Below are positions 46,946-56,613 of a stretch of DNA of 64,000 nt, one piece after another. The DNA is from an uncultured Eggerthella sp. (GTDB taxonomy: Bacteria > Actinomycetota > Coriobacteriia > Coriobacteriales > Eggerthellaceae). Each line of letters opens with the position of its first letter. The first letter of the stretch is position 1. Location: positions 7,309-71,308 of the forward strand of contig CAJKUH010000011.1 of assembly GCA_905203045.1 (NCBI GenBank). The letters are read 5' to 3'. The position numbers and the translations under genes were made by a program. The notes beneath the pieces are model-generated. The model ran no database searches. It was not told the origin of the DNA and saw only the letters and a list, made by a program, of their open reading frames with translations.

Positions 46946-48274
46946 ATGACGGAACGTCGTCTTATCACTCAAATCGACTATGCCCGCGCGGGCGAGATCA
47001 CGCCTCAGATGGAAGCGGTTGCCGCCAAGGAGCATAAAACGCCCGAAGAGATTCGCGCTGGCGTTGCGAAGGGCTGCATTGCCATTCCCGCCAACATCCA
47101 CCACACGGCTTTGAGCCCCGAAGGCGTGGGCGAGGGCATGCGCACCAAGGTGAATGTGAATCTGGGCATTTCCGGCGACCTGATGAACGCCGAAATGGAA
47201 CTGGAAAAGGTGCACACTGCCATTGAGCTGGGCGCCGAGGCCATCATGGACCTTTCCAACCACGGCAAAACCCACGAGTTCCGCAAGATGCTCATTGATA
47301 TGAGCCCGGCCATGATCGGCACGGTGCCCATGTACGATGCTATCGGGTACTTGGAAAAGCCCCTTATCGGCATCAAGGCGCAGGACTTTTTGGATGTGGT
47401 GCGCGCGCACGCGGAAGATGGTGTTGACTTCGTAACCATCCACGCGGGCATGAACCGTCGCACCATCGAGAACTTCAAGGAAACCGGCCGCCTGATGAAC
47501 ATCGTAAGCCGTGGCGGCTCGCTTATCTTCGCCTGGATGGAAGCCACGGGCAACGAAAACCCGTTCTACGAGTATTACGACGAAGTACTCGAGATTCTGC
47601 ACGAACATGACGTGACTATCAGCATCGGTGATGCCATGCGCCCGGGCTGCAACTACGATGCAACCGATGCCGGCCAGATTTCCGAGATTATCGAAATCGG
47701 CAAGCTCACCAAGCGTGCGTGGGACGCGGGCGTGCAGGTAATGGTTGAAGGCCCTGGCCATATGGCATTGGACGAGATTCCTGCCAACATGAAGATCCAG
47801 AAGCGCCTGTGCCACAACGCGCCTTTCTATGTGCTGGGCCCGCTGGTTACCGACATCGCCCCAGGCTACGACCACATCACCTCGGCCATTGGCGGTGCGG
47901 TGGCGGCATCGTGCGGTGCCGACTTCCTGTGCTATGTGACGCCGGCCGAGCATTTGCGCCTGCCGGATGCCGACGATGTGCGTGAAGGCCTGGTGGCAAC
48001 GAAGATTGCGGCGCACGCAGCCGATATTGCCAAGGGCATTCCGCATGCACGCGACGTTGACAATCGCATGAGCGATGCCCGCCGCCGTATGGATTGGGAG
48101 GAAATGTTCAGCCTGGCCATCGACCCGGTGAAGCCGCGCAAGTACTTTGAAAGCGCACCTCCTTCAACGGAAGGCACCTGCACCATGTGCGGCAAGATGT
48201 GCGCCGTTCGCACGGTGAACAACATCATGGACGGCCTTACCATTGACCTCGGCGAGGAAATGGCCGACAAATAG
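46946..48274 (+). CDS. thiC: phosphomethylpyrimidine synthase ThiC
   Basis: 442 residues, the short form without the N-terminal domain of E. coli ThiC. A non-canonical radical SAM enzyme converting aminoimidazole ribotide to HMP-P. Barrel motifs include [55 protein letters not shown], and [14 protein letters not shown]. The C-terminal cluster motif is CTMCGKMC (CX2CX3C), one residue shorter than the CX2CX4C described for well-studied ThiC. Its ATG comes directly after the riboswitch. Confidence 0.95.
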   Translation: MTERRLITQIDYARAGEITPQMEAVAAKEHKTPEEIRAGVAKGCIAIPANIHHTALSPEGVGEGMRTKVNVNLGISGDLMNAEMELEKVHTAIELGAEAIMDLSNHGKTHEFRKMLIDMSPAMIGTVPMYDAIGYLEKPLIGIKAQDFLDVVRAHAEDGVDFVTIHAGMNRRTIENFKETGRLMNIVSRGGSLIFAWMEATGNENPFYEYYDEVLEILHEHDVTISIGDAMRPGCNYDATDAGQISEIIEIGKLTKRAWDAGVQVMVEGPGHMALDEIPANMKIQKRLCHNAPFYVLGPLVTDIAPGYDHITSAIGGAVAASCGADFLCYVTPAEHLRLPDADDVREGLVATKIAAHAADIAKGIPHARDVDNRMSDARRRMDWEEMFSLAIDPVKPRKYFESAPPSTEGTCTMCGKMCAVRTVNNIMDGLTIDLGEEMADK

Positions 48275-48282
48275 CAAAGCAC

Positions 48283-48314
48283 AAAGCGGCTGCCAGGTTC
48301 GGCGGCCGCTTTTG
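48283..48314 (+). terminator. terminator after thiC
   Basis: AAAGCGGCTGCC and GGCGGCCGCTTT pair with one mismatch around a 6-base loop, followed by T. Confidence 0.75.
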
Positions 48315-48327
48315 CTGTGGAAGCGGT

Positions 48328-48428
48328 GGGCATCCGATAGGGACAGTCCCTTTTGGACGGATATGGTCGAGGGGAGCCACGCCGTCTACTCAGTTGTGTC
48401 CAAAAGGGACTGTCCCTATCGGATGCCC
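48328..48428. repeat. 31-bp perfect inverted repeat, MITE/REP-like
   Basis: Arms at 48328-48358 and 48398-48428 are perfectly complementary over 31 bp, with a 39-base loop. Each arm itself contains the short palindrome GGGACAGTCCC or GGGACTGTCCC. It fills the gap between the thiC terminator and thiD. A degraded relative may lie at 59828-59878. Such elements are often dispersed non-autonomous repeats; no transposase is nearby. Confidence 0.9.
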
Positions 48429-48461
48429 CCCTGGGCGTTTTCGGCAAGAAAGGGAAACGAT

Positions 48462-49241
48462 ATGAAGACCGCACTTACCATTGCCGGTTCCGATTCCAGC
48501 GGCGGTGCCGGCATCCAGGCCGACATCAAAACCATGAGCGCGCTGGTCGTATATGCCGAATCGGTTATCACGGCGCTTACCGCCCAGAACACCACCGGCG
48601 TTCAAGGTGTGGTGGCAACGGAACCCGAATTCGTGTTGTTGCAGATGGAAAGCGTGTTTTCCGACATTCGCCCCGATGCCGTGAAAATCGGCATGCTGCC
48701 CACTGCGGAAGTGGTTCGCGCGGTGGCGCAGGGGCTTGTGCAGTTCGAGGCGCAGAATGTGGTGCTCGACCCGGTGATGGTGGCCACCAGCGGTGCGGCG
48801 CTTTCGGAAGCGCCGGCCGTCGAGGCGCTGTTCGAGCTGTTGCCACAGGCTACGGTGGTAACGCCCAATATTCCCGAAGCAGAAGTGTTGGCGGGTAGGG
48901 AAATAACCTCAAAAGACGACATGCTGGCGGCAGCCCGCGCAATTCAGGCCAAAGGAGCCAAAGCAGTGCTGGTGAAGGGCGGTCATTTAACCGATGGGGC
49001 CGATGATGTGCTGCTGGAAGCTGATGGTACGGTAACCTGGCTTTCCGCCCAGCGGGTGGAAACGAAGAACACCCACGGCACCGGCTGCACACTTTCCTCT
49101 GCCATTGCCTCGTACTTGGCAAAGGGCGAGGCCTTGAAGCATGCGGTGGCGCTTGCCAAGCGCTATCTGACCCAGGCCATCGAGGCCAACCCTGGCTTGG
49201 GGAAGGGGAACGGCCCTGTGAACCACCTGTTCGCGCTATAG
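48462..49241 (+). CDS. thiD: hydroxymethylpyrimidine/phosphomethylpyrimidine kinase
   Basis: 259 residues from the ATG preceded by AAAGGG; the reading frame extends into the inverted repeat, but this part is not coding. Ribokinase-like fold: [20 protein letters not shown] at the N-terminus, [27 protein letters not shown], and [15 protein letters not shown] with the catalytic Asp replaced in register by the usual GTGC anion hole. It phosphorylates HMP and HMP-P and works with ThiC and ThiN; thiE is not in the window. Confidence 0.95.
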   Translation: MKTALTIAGSDSSGGAGIQADIKTMSALVVYAESVITALTAQNTTGVQGVVATEPEFVLLQMESVFSDIRPDAVKIGMLPTAEVVRAVAQGLVQFEAQNVVLDPVMVATSGAALSEAPAVEALFELLPQATVVTPNIPEAEVLAGREITSKDDMLAAARAIQAKGAKAVLVKGGHLTDGADDVLLEADGTVTWLSAQRVETKNTHGTGCTLSSAIASYLAKGEALKHAVALAKRYLTQAIEANPGLGKGNGPVNHLFAL

Positions 49242-50639
49242 CTTTCGGCGGGGTTGCTTCTTGGCCATTTTCGCCGCTAGGGCAAGAAGCGCTTCCCGTT
49301 CGGGGGCAACCTCTTCGTTCGCCACGGCATTGAACAGCTCTTTTAGCACCAGGCCCACATGAGGGCCTTGCGGTATGCCAAGGGTGATAAGATCGGCGCC
49401 GCTAATGGGCAGATCGGCAAGGGAGAGCACCTGACCTTCGGCAACCATGGCGTCGAACAATTCTTCGACGGCGTTGATCTTGGCAACCTGGCGCACGCCG
49501 CGCTGTGATTTGCCCAGGGCATCGCCGCGCATCAAATCGCACATCAGGTGGAACAGACGGCTGTCGTTTTCGAGCAGGGCATACAGTTTGCGTACGCTTT
49601 TCGGCGTGGGCTCGGGATGGTTGTCATGGAAGCGGATCAGAAGCTCAAGGTCGTGCTGCATCTTCCTGCTGAAACGCAGGCGTTTGGCAGCCTTGCGCAT
49701 GTGGTGCACGCTTTCAATGGGGTGGTTGGGCATGTGCCCCAAATGGTCGGCCCCGATGAAGAACGTGTCGGGCTTGCCGGAGTCGTGGAACAGCGCCGCC
49801 CAGCGAACCAAGGGGTAGGCAGGGGTGCTCTCCACCACCGCAGCGGTATGTTCCAACACGTCGAAGATATGCCAGGGGTTGTGCTGGTCGAAGCCCTTCA
49901 TGGGCCCGATGCAGGGAACCACCCAGCTCAGCTCGTCGGCAAAGCGGAGCAGCGTGGTACGCACGGCGGTTCCGCATAGCAGCTTTTCCATTTCAGCGTG
50001 AAGGCGCTCACCGGCAACATCGGAAAGCAAATGAGCATGTTTGCGCACGGCGGCCTCGGTGTCGGGTGCTATCCAGAAGCCCAACTGCGAGGAGAAGCGC
50101 ATGGCTCGCAGCACGCGCAGGGCGTCTTCCTTAAGCCGTGCATCGGCATCGTTTACGCAGCGGATTACCTTGTTGGCCAGGTCGTTTTGCCCGTCGAACG
50201 GGTCTACCAACCCGCGAACGGGGTGGAATGCCATGGCATTGATGGTGAAATCGCGTCGTGCCAGGTCTTCTTCAATGGTGTCCACGAACAGTACGCTGTC
50301 GGGATGGCGGTGGTCGGTGTAGGTGCCTTCGGTGCGGAAAGTGGTTACCTCGATGGGTTCGCTTTCGCATACCACCGTCACCGTGCCATGCTTGGTGCCC
50401 GTTTCGTGCACGGCCATGCCGCGCGAAGCACAGGCCCTGCAGGTTTCCTGCCAAGGAGCGTTGGTGGCGATGTCGGCATCGTGAGGGGCAACCCCACGCA
50501 GCGCATCGCGCACGAAGCCGCCCACTACCCACGCTTCGTACCCTTCGTTTTCAAGGGCGTCGATAACGGCACACACCGGAGCGGGCAGCTTTGCGAGCAT
50601 TCCGCAGGTTTCGATATGTGGAGCATCGTTCAACGACAT
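49236..50639 (-). CDS. cca: CCA tRNA nucleotidyltransferase (poly A polymerase family)
   Basis: 467 residues from the ATG at 50639 (AAGGA upstream); GTG at 50654 is an alternative. The class II nucleotidyltransferase head carries VGGFVRDALRG and HDADIATNA, followed by RRDFTINAMAF and the RNA-binding ERLHAEMEKLL region. An HD domain (LFHDSGKP) follows at about residue 270, as in many actinobacterial CCA enzymes. It adds or repairs the CCA end of tRNAs. It converges on thiD with 6 bp overlap. Confidence 0.93.
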   Translation of the reverse strand: MSLNDAPHIETCGMLAKLPAPVCAVIDALENEGYEAWVVGGFVRDALRGVAPHDADIATNAPWQETCRACASRGMAVHETGTKHGTVTVVCESEPIEVTTFRTEGTYTDHRHPDSVLFVDTIEEDLARRDFTINAMAFHPVRGLVDPFDGQNDLANKVIRCVNDADARLKEDALRVLRAMRFSSQLGFWIAPDTEAAVRKHAHLLSDVAGERLHAEMEKLLCGTAVRTTLLRFADELSWVVPCIGPMKGFDQHNPWHIFDVLEHTAAVVESTPAYPLVRWAALFHDSGKPDTFFIGADHLGHMPNHPIESVHHMRKAAKRLRFSRKMQHDLELLIRFHDNHPEPTPKSVRKLYALLENDSRLFHLMCDLMRGDALGKSQRGVRQVAKINAVEELFDAMVAEGQVLSLADLPISGADLITLGIPQGPHVGLVLKELFNAVANEEVAPEREALLALAAKMAKKQPRRKL

Positions 50640-50847
50640 GGGCATCCTTGGCACGTATGTTTCAAACCTGTTTCAGTATACGGCTTTGCGCGGCGCAGGT
50701 GCACATGCCAGCGCATTCGGACGAAGGGGCCGAGCAAGCGGAAAAGCACGTGGATGTTGCGAGCGCTTTCGCACGGCTTTCGAATTCCATGGCGTAGAAT
50801 TTAGCGAAGGAACGCGCAGCCTCTCTGCGCCGACGAAGGGGTTTTCC

Positions 50848-52473
50848 ATGATCGACGAAATCCATATCCGCAACGTTGCCCTGATTCACGAGGCAACGTT
50901 TGCCCCCAGCCCGGCACTTACCGTGATAACTGGCGAAACGGGTACCGGCAAAACCGCCCTGCTCAATGCCCTGAAAATCCTGGTAGGCGAACGAGCTGGC
51001 GCCGGCTTTGTGCGTGAAGGCTGCGAAGAGCTGCAGGTGGAAGGACGCTTCGTCGGCGAAAGCTGCGGGGAAGACGGCGTGGTGGTTGCCCGCCGTATCA
51101 ATGCCCAGGGCCGTTCGCGTGTTTCCATCGACGGCTCACTTGCCTCGGTGAAAGAGCTTTCAGGTGGCTTGGGGCAAAGCGTCGATCTGTGCGGCCAGCA
51201 TGAGCACCAGCGCCTGCTTTCGGCGGCGTATCAGCGTGCTTTGCTGGACGAGTGGGGTAAAGGCCGGATTGCGGGCCCTAAGGCCGCCTACCAAGCATGC
51301 CTTGCGAAGGCCAACGAAGCCGCAGCCGAGCTTTCCCGCTTACGTGAGCTTGAATCGGCCGATGCCGTGGAGCTCGACCGTGCCCGTTTCGCGCTCGACC
51401 AAATTGGCAAGGCCGACCCTCAGCCCGGTGAATACGAAGAGCTTATCGAGCGCATGCCGCGTTTGGAAAATGCCGAGATGTTGGTAAACGAAGCAGCGTC
51501 GGCACAGCGCAGCCTTACCGGTTCGGGCGGGGTGGTCGAATCGCTCGAAGCGGCCTTGGGCTCGCTTGAGCGCATTGCCGCCGTCGATTCCGACATCGAG
51601 CCGGTGCTGCAACTGGTTCGCGAAGCGTACTTTTCCCTGGAAGACGTGGGCCGCGATTTGGCCAGCTACAAAGACGGCGTCGATTTCCCCCGCGAAGAGC
51701 TGGAAGCGGCTCAAGACCGTATCGCCGAGCTGCAGGGGCTTATGCGCGGGTTCGGTCCCCGTATGGAAGATGTGCTGGCGCAGCGCGATGAGGCGGCGGC
51801 GAAGATCAGGGAGTACGAAGGCCGTGATGAGTTGATTGCGCAAGCGCAGAAGGCTGTTTCTGCGGCCGAAGCCGAGCTTGCCAGCGCCGCTTCGGCATTG
51901 GCGCAGGCCCGCAACGAAGTGATCCCGCGCTTTATCGAAGCCGTGCAGGCGCAGATGGCACGGCTGGAAATGCATGGTGCGCGCCTGGAGGCCAGCGTGG
52001 AAGACTTGCCACGCGAGCAGTGGGATTCATGGGGCTCCCAATCGTTCGAGCTTCTGTTCGCCGCGGGCGAGGGCCTGCGTGCGCAGCGCCTGGGCAAAAT
52101 CGCATCGGGCGGCGAAATGAGCCGCGTGATGTTGGCGTTGAAGGTTGCGCTTGGCGAGTGCGACCAGGTGGATACGTTGGTGTTCGACGAGATCGATGCT
52201 GGCGTTGGCGGCAGCACGGCACGTGCCTTGGGCACGGTGCTGCAGGATCTGGCAAGGACCCATCAGGTTATCGTGGTAACGCACCTGCCCCAGGTGGCGG
52301 TTTGCGGCGATGCTCACTATAAAGTGTCGAAGTCCGATGATGCGCTGCCCCAAACCAGCCTTACGCCCATGGCCGGCGAAGCGCGTGTGGCGGAAATTGC
52401 CCGTATGCTTGCCGGCGAGGTGACGGATACCTCGCTTGCCCATGCTGCGGAATTGTTGGGCGAGCAGAAATAG
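50848..52473 (+). CDS. recN: DNA repair protein RecN
   Basis: 541 residues from the ATG at 50848; the frame is open 210 bp further upstream, but this region lacks similarity and AAGGGG lies before the chosen start. SMC-like ATPase: Walker A GETGTGKTALLNAL, LCGQHEHQRLL, a two-part coiled coil (about residues 150-365), signature ASGGEMSRVMLAL, and Walker B LVFDEIDAGVGG. It acts in double-strand break repair. Confidence 0.95.
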   Translation: MIDEIHIRNVALIHEATFAPSPALTVITGETGTGKTALLNALKILVGERAGAGFVREGCEELQVEGRFVGESCGEDGVVVARRINAQGRSRVSIDGSLASVKELSGGLGQSVDLCGQHEHQRLLSAAYQRALLDEWGKGRIAGPKAAYQACLAKANEAAAELSRLRELESADAVELDRARFALDQIGKADPQPGEYEELIERMPRLENAEMLVNEAASAQRSLTGSGGVVESLEAALGSLERIAAVDSDIEPVLQLVREAYFSLEDVGRDLASYKDGVDFPREELEAAQDRIAELQGLMRGFGPRMEDVLAQRDEAAAKIREYEGRDELIAQAQKAVSAAEAELASAASALAQARNEVIPRFIEAVQAQMARLEMHGARLEASVEDLPREQWDSWGSQSFELLFAAGEGLRAQRLGKIASGGEMSRVMLALKVALGECDQVDTLVFDEIDAGVGGSTARALGTVLQDLARTHQVIVVTHLPQVAVCGDAHYKVSKSDDALPQTSLTPMAGEARVAEIARMLAGEVTDTSLAHAAELLGEQK

Positions 52474-52494
52474 CTCCTGGATGTCATCTATGTA

Positions 52495-52540
52495 GTTCCG
52501 GGTAGCGGGAATCCCCGAACTGTTTCACGCCACCCGGAAC
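52495..52540. repeat. hairpin between recN and nfo
   Basis: GTTCCGGGT-a-GCG pairs with CGC-c-ACCCGGAAC around a 20-base loop. No T run, so not a typical terminator. It precedes the nfo ribosome site by 12 bases. Confidence 0.55.
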
Positions 52541-52561
52541 CGGACGAGAGGATTTAAGCAT

Positions 52562-53437
52562 ATGTCCGAATATCAAGCCGTATTGCAGCAGCCGGAAGAA
52601 GAGCGCTTGCCCGTTATCGGGTGCCACCTTTCCTCTGCGAAGGGCTATGCCGCTATGGCGAAGACCGCAGCATCCATCGATGCCAACACGTTTGCCTTTT
52701 TCACGCGCAACCCGCGCGGTGGCAAGGCAAAGGCCATCGACGATGCCGATTTGCAGGCATTTGCCGAAGAGGCCGCGAAGGCGGGCATCGGCCGTATCGT
52801 TGCGCATGGCTCGTATACGGTGAACCCCTGCGCGGCGAAGGAGCACGTGCGCAGCTTCGCTTTCCAGGCGCTTGCCGAAGACTTGGAGCGTATGGAGCGC
52901 ACGCCGGGTCAGCTATTCAACATCCATCCCGGCTCTCACGTGGGGCAGGGGGCCGAGGCAGGCATCGAGCTTATTGCCGAAGTGCTGAACGCCGTGCTCA
53001 AGCCCGAGCAAACCACCACGCTTCTGCTTGAAACCATGGCGGGCAAAGGCAGCGAAGTGGGCCGCACGTTCGAAGAGATTGCCGCCATCATCGAGCGCGT
53101 GGAGTTTGATGGCCATGTGGGCGTGTGCCTGGATACGTGCCACGTGTGGGATGCCGGCTACGATATCGTGGGCGATCTTGATGGCGTGCTGGAAGAATTC
53201 GACCGCGTTATCGGGCTCGACAGGCTCAAGGCATTGCACATCAACGATTCGCTGAACCCCTGCGGCGCCCATAAAGATCGCCATGCGCGTATCGGCGAAG
53301 GGCATATCGGCGCGCAGGCCTTGGCGGCAGTGGTTGGGCACCCTCGCCTTATCGGGCTTCCGTGCATTCTGGAAACGCCCAACGAATTGCCCGGCTATGC
53401 GCAGGAGATCGCGTTTTTCCGTTCTTGCGTTGGGTAA
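52562..53437 (+). CDS. nfo: endonuclease IV (AP endonuclease family 2)
   Basis: 291 residues, TIM barrel. Zn-ligand motifs: GCHLSSAKG, VAHGSYTVNPC, NIHPGSHVGQG, LETMAGKGSEVG, VCLDTCHVWDAGYD, HINDSLNPCGAHKDRHARIGEGHIG, and ILETPNE. It cuts DNA at abasic sites. GAGAGGA precedes the ATG. The gene follows recN, another repair gene, by 88 bp. Confidence 0.95.
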   Translation: MSEYQAVLQQPEEERLPVIGCHLSSAKGYAAMAKTAASIDANTFAFFTRNPRGGKAKAIDDADLQAFAEEAAKAGIGRIVAHGSYTVNPCAAKEHVRSFAFQALAEDLERMERTPGQLFNIHPGSHVGQGAEAGIELIAEVLNAVLKPEQTTTLLLETMAGKGSEVGRTFEEIAAIIERVEFDGHVGVCLDTCHVWDAGYDIVGDLDGVLEEFDRVIGLDRLKALHINDSLNPCGAHKDRHARIGEGHIGAQALAAVVGHPRLIGLPCILETPNELPGYAQEIAFFRSCVG

Positions 53438-53554
53438 AGCGATTGTTTACCATGAACGGGTCTTAACAATTTCCCCTTTACAGCATAGTTGCAGGCAGCC
53501 TTCTATGGGCTAAGTGTGCCTGCATGGTTATTCATCTCTTTTAAGGAGGATCCA

Positions 53555-54241
53555 GTGAAATTCTTTCTGGACACTGCCGATCTCGACGAGATCGAAGAGG
53601 CAGCAAGCTGGGGTGCGCTGGCTGGCGTAACCACCAATCCGTCCCTGTACTCCCGCATCGGTGGCAAGCTTGACGACTTCCACAATCACATCAAGCGCAT
53701 TTGCGACATCGTGGGCCCCGACTGCCCGGTTTCCGCCGAGTCTGTTGCCATGACGCGCGAAGAGCTTATCGCCGATGGCCGCGAACTTGCCGCTATCGCC
53801 CCTAACGTAGTAGTGAAGATCCCCACCATGGTGGAAGGCCTTGCTGCAACGCACGCTCTGGCCGCAGAGGGCATCCCGGTGAACATGACGCTGTGCTTCA
53901 GCGTTCCCCAGGCCCTTCTTGCTGCCCGTGCCGGTGCCCGCTACATCAGCCCCTTCATCGGTCGTTTCGACGATATCTCCGAAGACGGTCTTGAGCAGGT
54001 AGAGAACATCGTTGCCGCGATTGCCAACTACGACTTCACGGGCAACACCGTCAACGGCGAGCAGGTAGAGATCATCGCCGCTTCCATCCGCAGCGCCAAC
54101 CATGTAACCCAGGCAGCGCTGATGGGCGCCGACATCGCAACGGTTCCCTTCGGCGTTCTGAAGAAAATGGTTCAGCATCCCCTTACCGACCGCGGCCTCG
54201 ACGCGTTCCTTAAGGACTGGGAGAAAGTCCAGAACGCATGA
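53555..54241 (+). CDS. transaldolase/fructose-6-phosphate aldolase family
   Basis: 228 residues from the GTG after AAGGAGG. The small TalC/FSA-type transaldolase: KFFLDTADLDEIEEA at the N-terminus, GVTTNPSL, the Schiff-base lysine in VVKIPTMVEG, NMTLCFSVPQALLAARAG, and ISPFIGRFDD. Length and motifs cannot separate transaldolase from F6P aldolase activity. Its TGA overlaps the rho ATG (ATGA), so the two are translationally coupled. Confidence 0.93.
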   Translation: MKFFLDTADLDEIEEAASWGALAGVTTNPSLYSRIGGKLDDFHNHIKRICDIVGPDCPVSAESVAMTREELIADGRELAAIAPNVVVKIPTMVEGLAATHALAAEGIPVNMTLCFSVPQALLAARAGARYISPFIGRFDDISEDGLEQVENIVAAIANYDFTGNTVNGEQVEIIAASIRSANHVTQAALMGADIATVPFGVLKKMVQHPLTDRGLDAFLKDWEKVQNA

Positions 54242-56262
54242 GTGATGCAGAAGTAGTCGAAGAGTCTGCGCCCGAGGAAAAGAAGCCGGCGCGACCTGCG
54301 CGCCGTCGCGTGGCGAAGGCCTCCGACGTCCAGGAAGGTGCGGCCGTGCAGGCTGCGCCTTCCGATTCTGCTGATGCGGCGCCTGCGGCAAACGAGGCTG
54401 CCCCTTCCGAGGAAAAGCCAAAGCGCCGTCGCGTAAGCAGGAAGAAGAAGGCCGAAGAGGCCCCTGCCGATTCTGCCGAGGCCCCCAAGGCCAACAAGGA
54501 GGAAAAGCCCGAAAAGGCGCAGGACGAGCATCCGAAGAATGCCTCTGAGGAAGGTTCTTCTGCCGAGGCGTCCCAGCCGAAGCAGGAAGAGGAAGCCAAG
54601 GCGGAGGAAGAGCCGAAGCCCAAACGCCGTGGCCGAAAGCCCAAGAAGACCGAAGACGCAGAAGCGGCAAGCCAAGAGGCGCCGGTGCCCGAAGAGGCCT
54701 CCAAAGGCGAAAAGGCAGAAAAGGGCGATCAGCCCCAAGAGCATGATGAGCACCTATCGAATGCCGATTCTGCCGAGCTGGGCGAGCCGACGGAAGAAGG
54801 CGCAGGGGAGCGCAAACCGCGCAACCGCCAGCGCAAGCAGCGCCAGCAGAAGAATTCCAGCGGTCACCAGAAAAACGATCGCAACGATCGCGGCGATCGC
54901 CAGAAGAACGATCGTTACCACAATAACCGTCGCCAGCACCAGCAGAACAGGCGTGAGCCTATGGTGCCCCAAACCTCCAAGGAAGACCTTGCCAAGCTCA
55001 AAGTTGCCGAGCTGCGCGAAAAGGCCCAGGAGCTCGAAGTTGAGTTCAAGGGCCTGAAAAAGGCCGAGCTGGTAGAGGCCGTATTTGCCGCGAGCGCAAA
55101 GGCGGAAGGCTTCGAAGAAGTAAGCGGCATCCTCGATGTGCTTCCCGACGGGTATGGTTTCCTACGCACCAACGGCTATCTTCCCAGCGAAAAAGACGTG
55201 TACGTGGGTGCATCGGTTATTCGCCGCAATCATCTGCGCAAGGGCGATTTCCTTACCGGCCAAACGCGTCCGGCGCGCCCGAAGGAAAAGTTCGCGGCAC
55301 TGCAGCGAATCGACACCGTTAACGGCACGCCCCTTGATGAAGTGGGCAAGCGCGTGCGCTTCGCCGATCTGACCCCGGTGTTCCCTGACGAGCGCTTGGT
55401 GCTCGAGCATGGCCGTTCGTCTATCACCTCGCGCGTCATCGACCTGTGCGCACCTATCGGAAAAGGCCAGCGTGGCCTTATCGTTTCGCCCCCGAAGGCG
55501 GGCAAAACCACGATTCTGAAGGACATCGCCGCATCTATCACGGCAAACAATCCGGAAGTGCATTTGATGTGCCTGCTGGTTGACGAGCGCCCCGAAGAAG
55601 TTACCGACATGGAGCGCTCCATTCACGGCGAAGTGATTTCCTCCACGTTCGATATGCCGTGTGAAAACCATGTGGCGGTTTCCGAGATGGTCATCGAGCG
55701 TGCGAAGCGCCTGGTGGAAAACGGACAAGACGTTGTGATTCTGCTCGACTCGCTTACCCGCTTGGCGCGCGCTTACAACTTGGCACAGCCGGCATCGGGC
55801 CGCATTCTTTCCGGCGGCGTTGATTCCACGGCGCTGTACCCGCCCAAGAAGTTCTTGGGCGCTGCCCGCAACATCGAAGGCGGCGGCAGCCTTACCATCT
55901 TGGCTTCGGCGCTGATCGAAACGGGTTCGAAGATGGACGAGGTCATCTTCGAGGAGTTCAAGGGCACGGGCAACATGGAAGTGAAGCTCGACCGCTCCTT
56001 GGCCGAGCACCGCATCTTCCCGGCAATCGATCCGGTTGCCTCGGGCACGCGTCGCGAAGATCTGCTGCTTGACCCACAGGAGGCTCCGCTTATCTGGGCG
56101 GTGCGTCGTGTGTTGGCAAACCGCAACAACGTGGAGCGCGCCATGGACTCGCTTATCAAGTCGCTTAAGCAGACCAACGACAATCAGGAATTCCTGATGC
56201 GTGCTGCCAAGAAAGCGCAGCAGGGCAGGCATTTCGACGACAATGCGCCTCTTGAAATCTAG
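54238..56262 (+). CDS. rho: transcription termination factor Rho with long N-terminal extension
   Basis: 674 residues versus 419 in E. coli. Residues 1-240 are low complexity: Glu/Lys/Ala-rich then Arg/Asn/Gln-rich (NDRNDRGDRQKNDR). The conserved Rho N-domain starts at DLAKLKVAELREKA; the RNA-binding cold-shock domain has DVLPDGYGFLR; the ATPase has PPKAGKTTIL (Walker A), LLVDERPEEVTDM, and the Q/R loop region. The extension likely binds RNA or drives condensation. It starts within the stop of the transaldolase gene. Confidence 0.95.
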   Translation: MSDAEVVEESAPEEKKPARPARRRVAKASDVQEGAAVQAAPSDSADAAPAANEAAPSEEKPKRRRVSRKKKAEEAPADSAEAPKANKEEKPEKAQDEHPKNASEEGSSAEASQPKQEEEAKAEEEPKPKRRGRKPKKTEDAEAASQEAPVPEEASKGEKAEKGDQPQEHDEHLSNADSAELGEPTEEGAGERKPRNRQRKQRQQKNSSGHQKNDRNDRGDRQKNDRYHNNRRQHQQNRREPMVPQTSKEDLAKLKVAELREKAQELEVEFKGLKKAELVEAVFAASAKAEGFEEVSGILDVLPDGYGFLRTNGYLPSEKDVYVGASVIRRNHLRKGDFLTGQTRPARPKEKFAALQRIDTVNGTPLDEVGKRVRFADLTPVFPDERLVLEHGRSSITSRVIDLCAPIGKGQRGLIVSPPKAGKTTILKDIAASITANNPEVHLMCLLVDERPEEVTDMERSIHGEVISSTFDMPCENHVAVSEMVIERAKRLVENGQDVVILLDSLTRLARAYNLAQPASGRILSGGVDSTALYPPKKFLGAARNIEGGGSLTILASALIETGSKMDEVIFEEFKGTGNMEVKLDRSLAEHRIFPAIDPVASGTRREDLLLDPQEAPLIWAVRRVLANRNNVERAMDSLIKSLKQTNDNQEFLMRAAKKAQQGRHFDDNAPLEI

Positions 56263-56264
56263 GA

Positions 56265-56291
56265 GTTGCGCCGTTCTATGAGCGGCGCAAC
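56265..56291. repeat. hairpin after rho
   Basis: GTTGCGCCG and CGGCGCAAC are perfect 9-bp arms around 9 bases, directly after the rho stop. No T run follows. The remaining gap to sppA (to 56613) holds a -10-like TATAAT near 56566 and no gene. Confidence 0.55.
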
Positions 56292-56584
56292 GTTCGCTTG
56301 GGACGCTGCAGCGTTGTGAGGGCTTCGATGGCGCGGCTGGGCTTCGATTGATCGGGCACGGCTGAGGGCCCGTTCGCCCCCGGTTGGCTAATCTGTCCAG
56401 GTGCATGCTTGAATGCATGGCTTGGCGCTAAGCGCGTTGCGAATACGTTTGCCCAGACCAAATACGCGTTTGTCGGAGTATTGCTTCCCAGCTTGTTTTG
56501 CAATGCGAGATTGCAAAACTTTCTGTAGTTCGGACGCGACCGCGCATCGTATTTTGCGTATCACGTATAATGACGAAAACCTTA

Positions 56585-56610
56585 AGAACCCTGCCTTATG
56601 GCGGGGTTCT
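56585..56610 (+). promoter_or_regulatory. hairpin masking the sppA ribosome site
   Basis: AGAACCCTGCC (56585-56595) pairs with GGCGGGGTTCT (56600-56610), one wobble, around a TTAT loop. The only purine-rich ribosome site (GGCGGGG, 7 bases before the ATG) lies wholly in the second arm. This would block translation unless opened. Confidence 0.55.
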
Positions 56611-56613
56611 GCA

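Noticed and set aside
48243..48461. 73-codon upstream extension of thiD
   Set aside because: It runs through the end of thiC, its terminator and the inverted repeat; the ATG at 48462 has a ribosome site and begins the conserved ThiD N-terminus.
50638..50847. 70-codon upstream extension of recN
   Set aside because: The sequence lacks RecN similarity, overlaps the cca start region and a proper ribosome site precedes the ATG at 50848.
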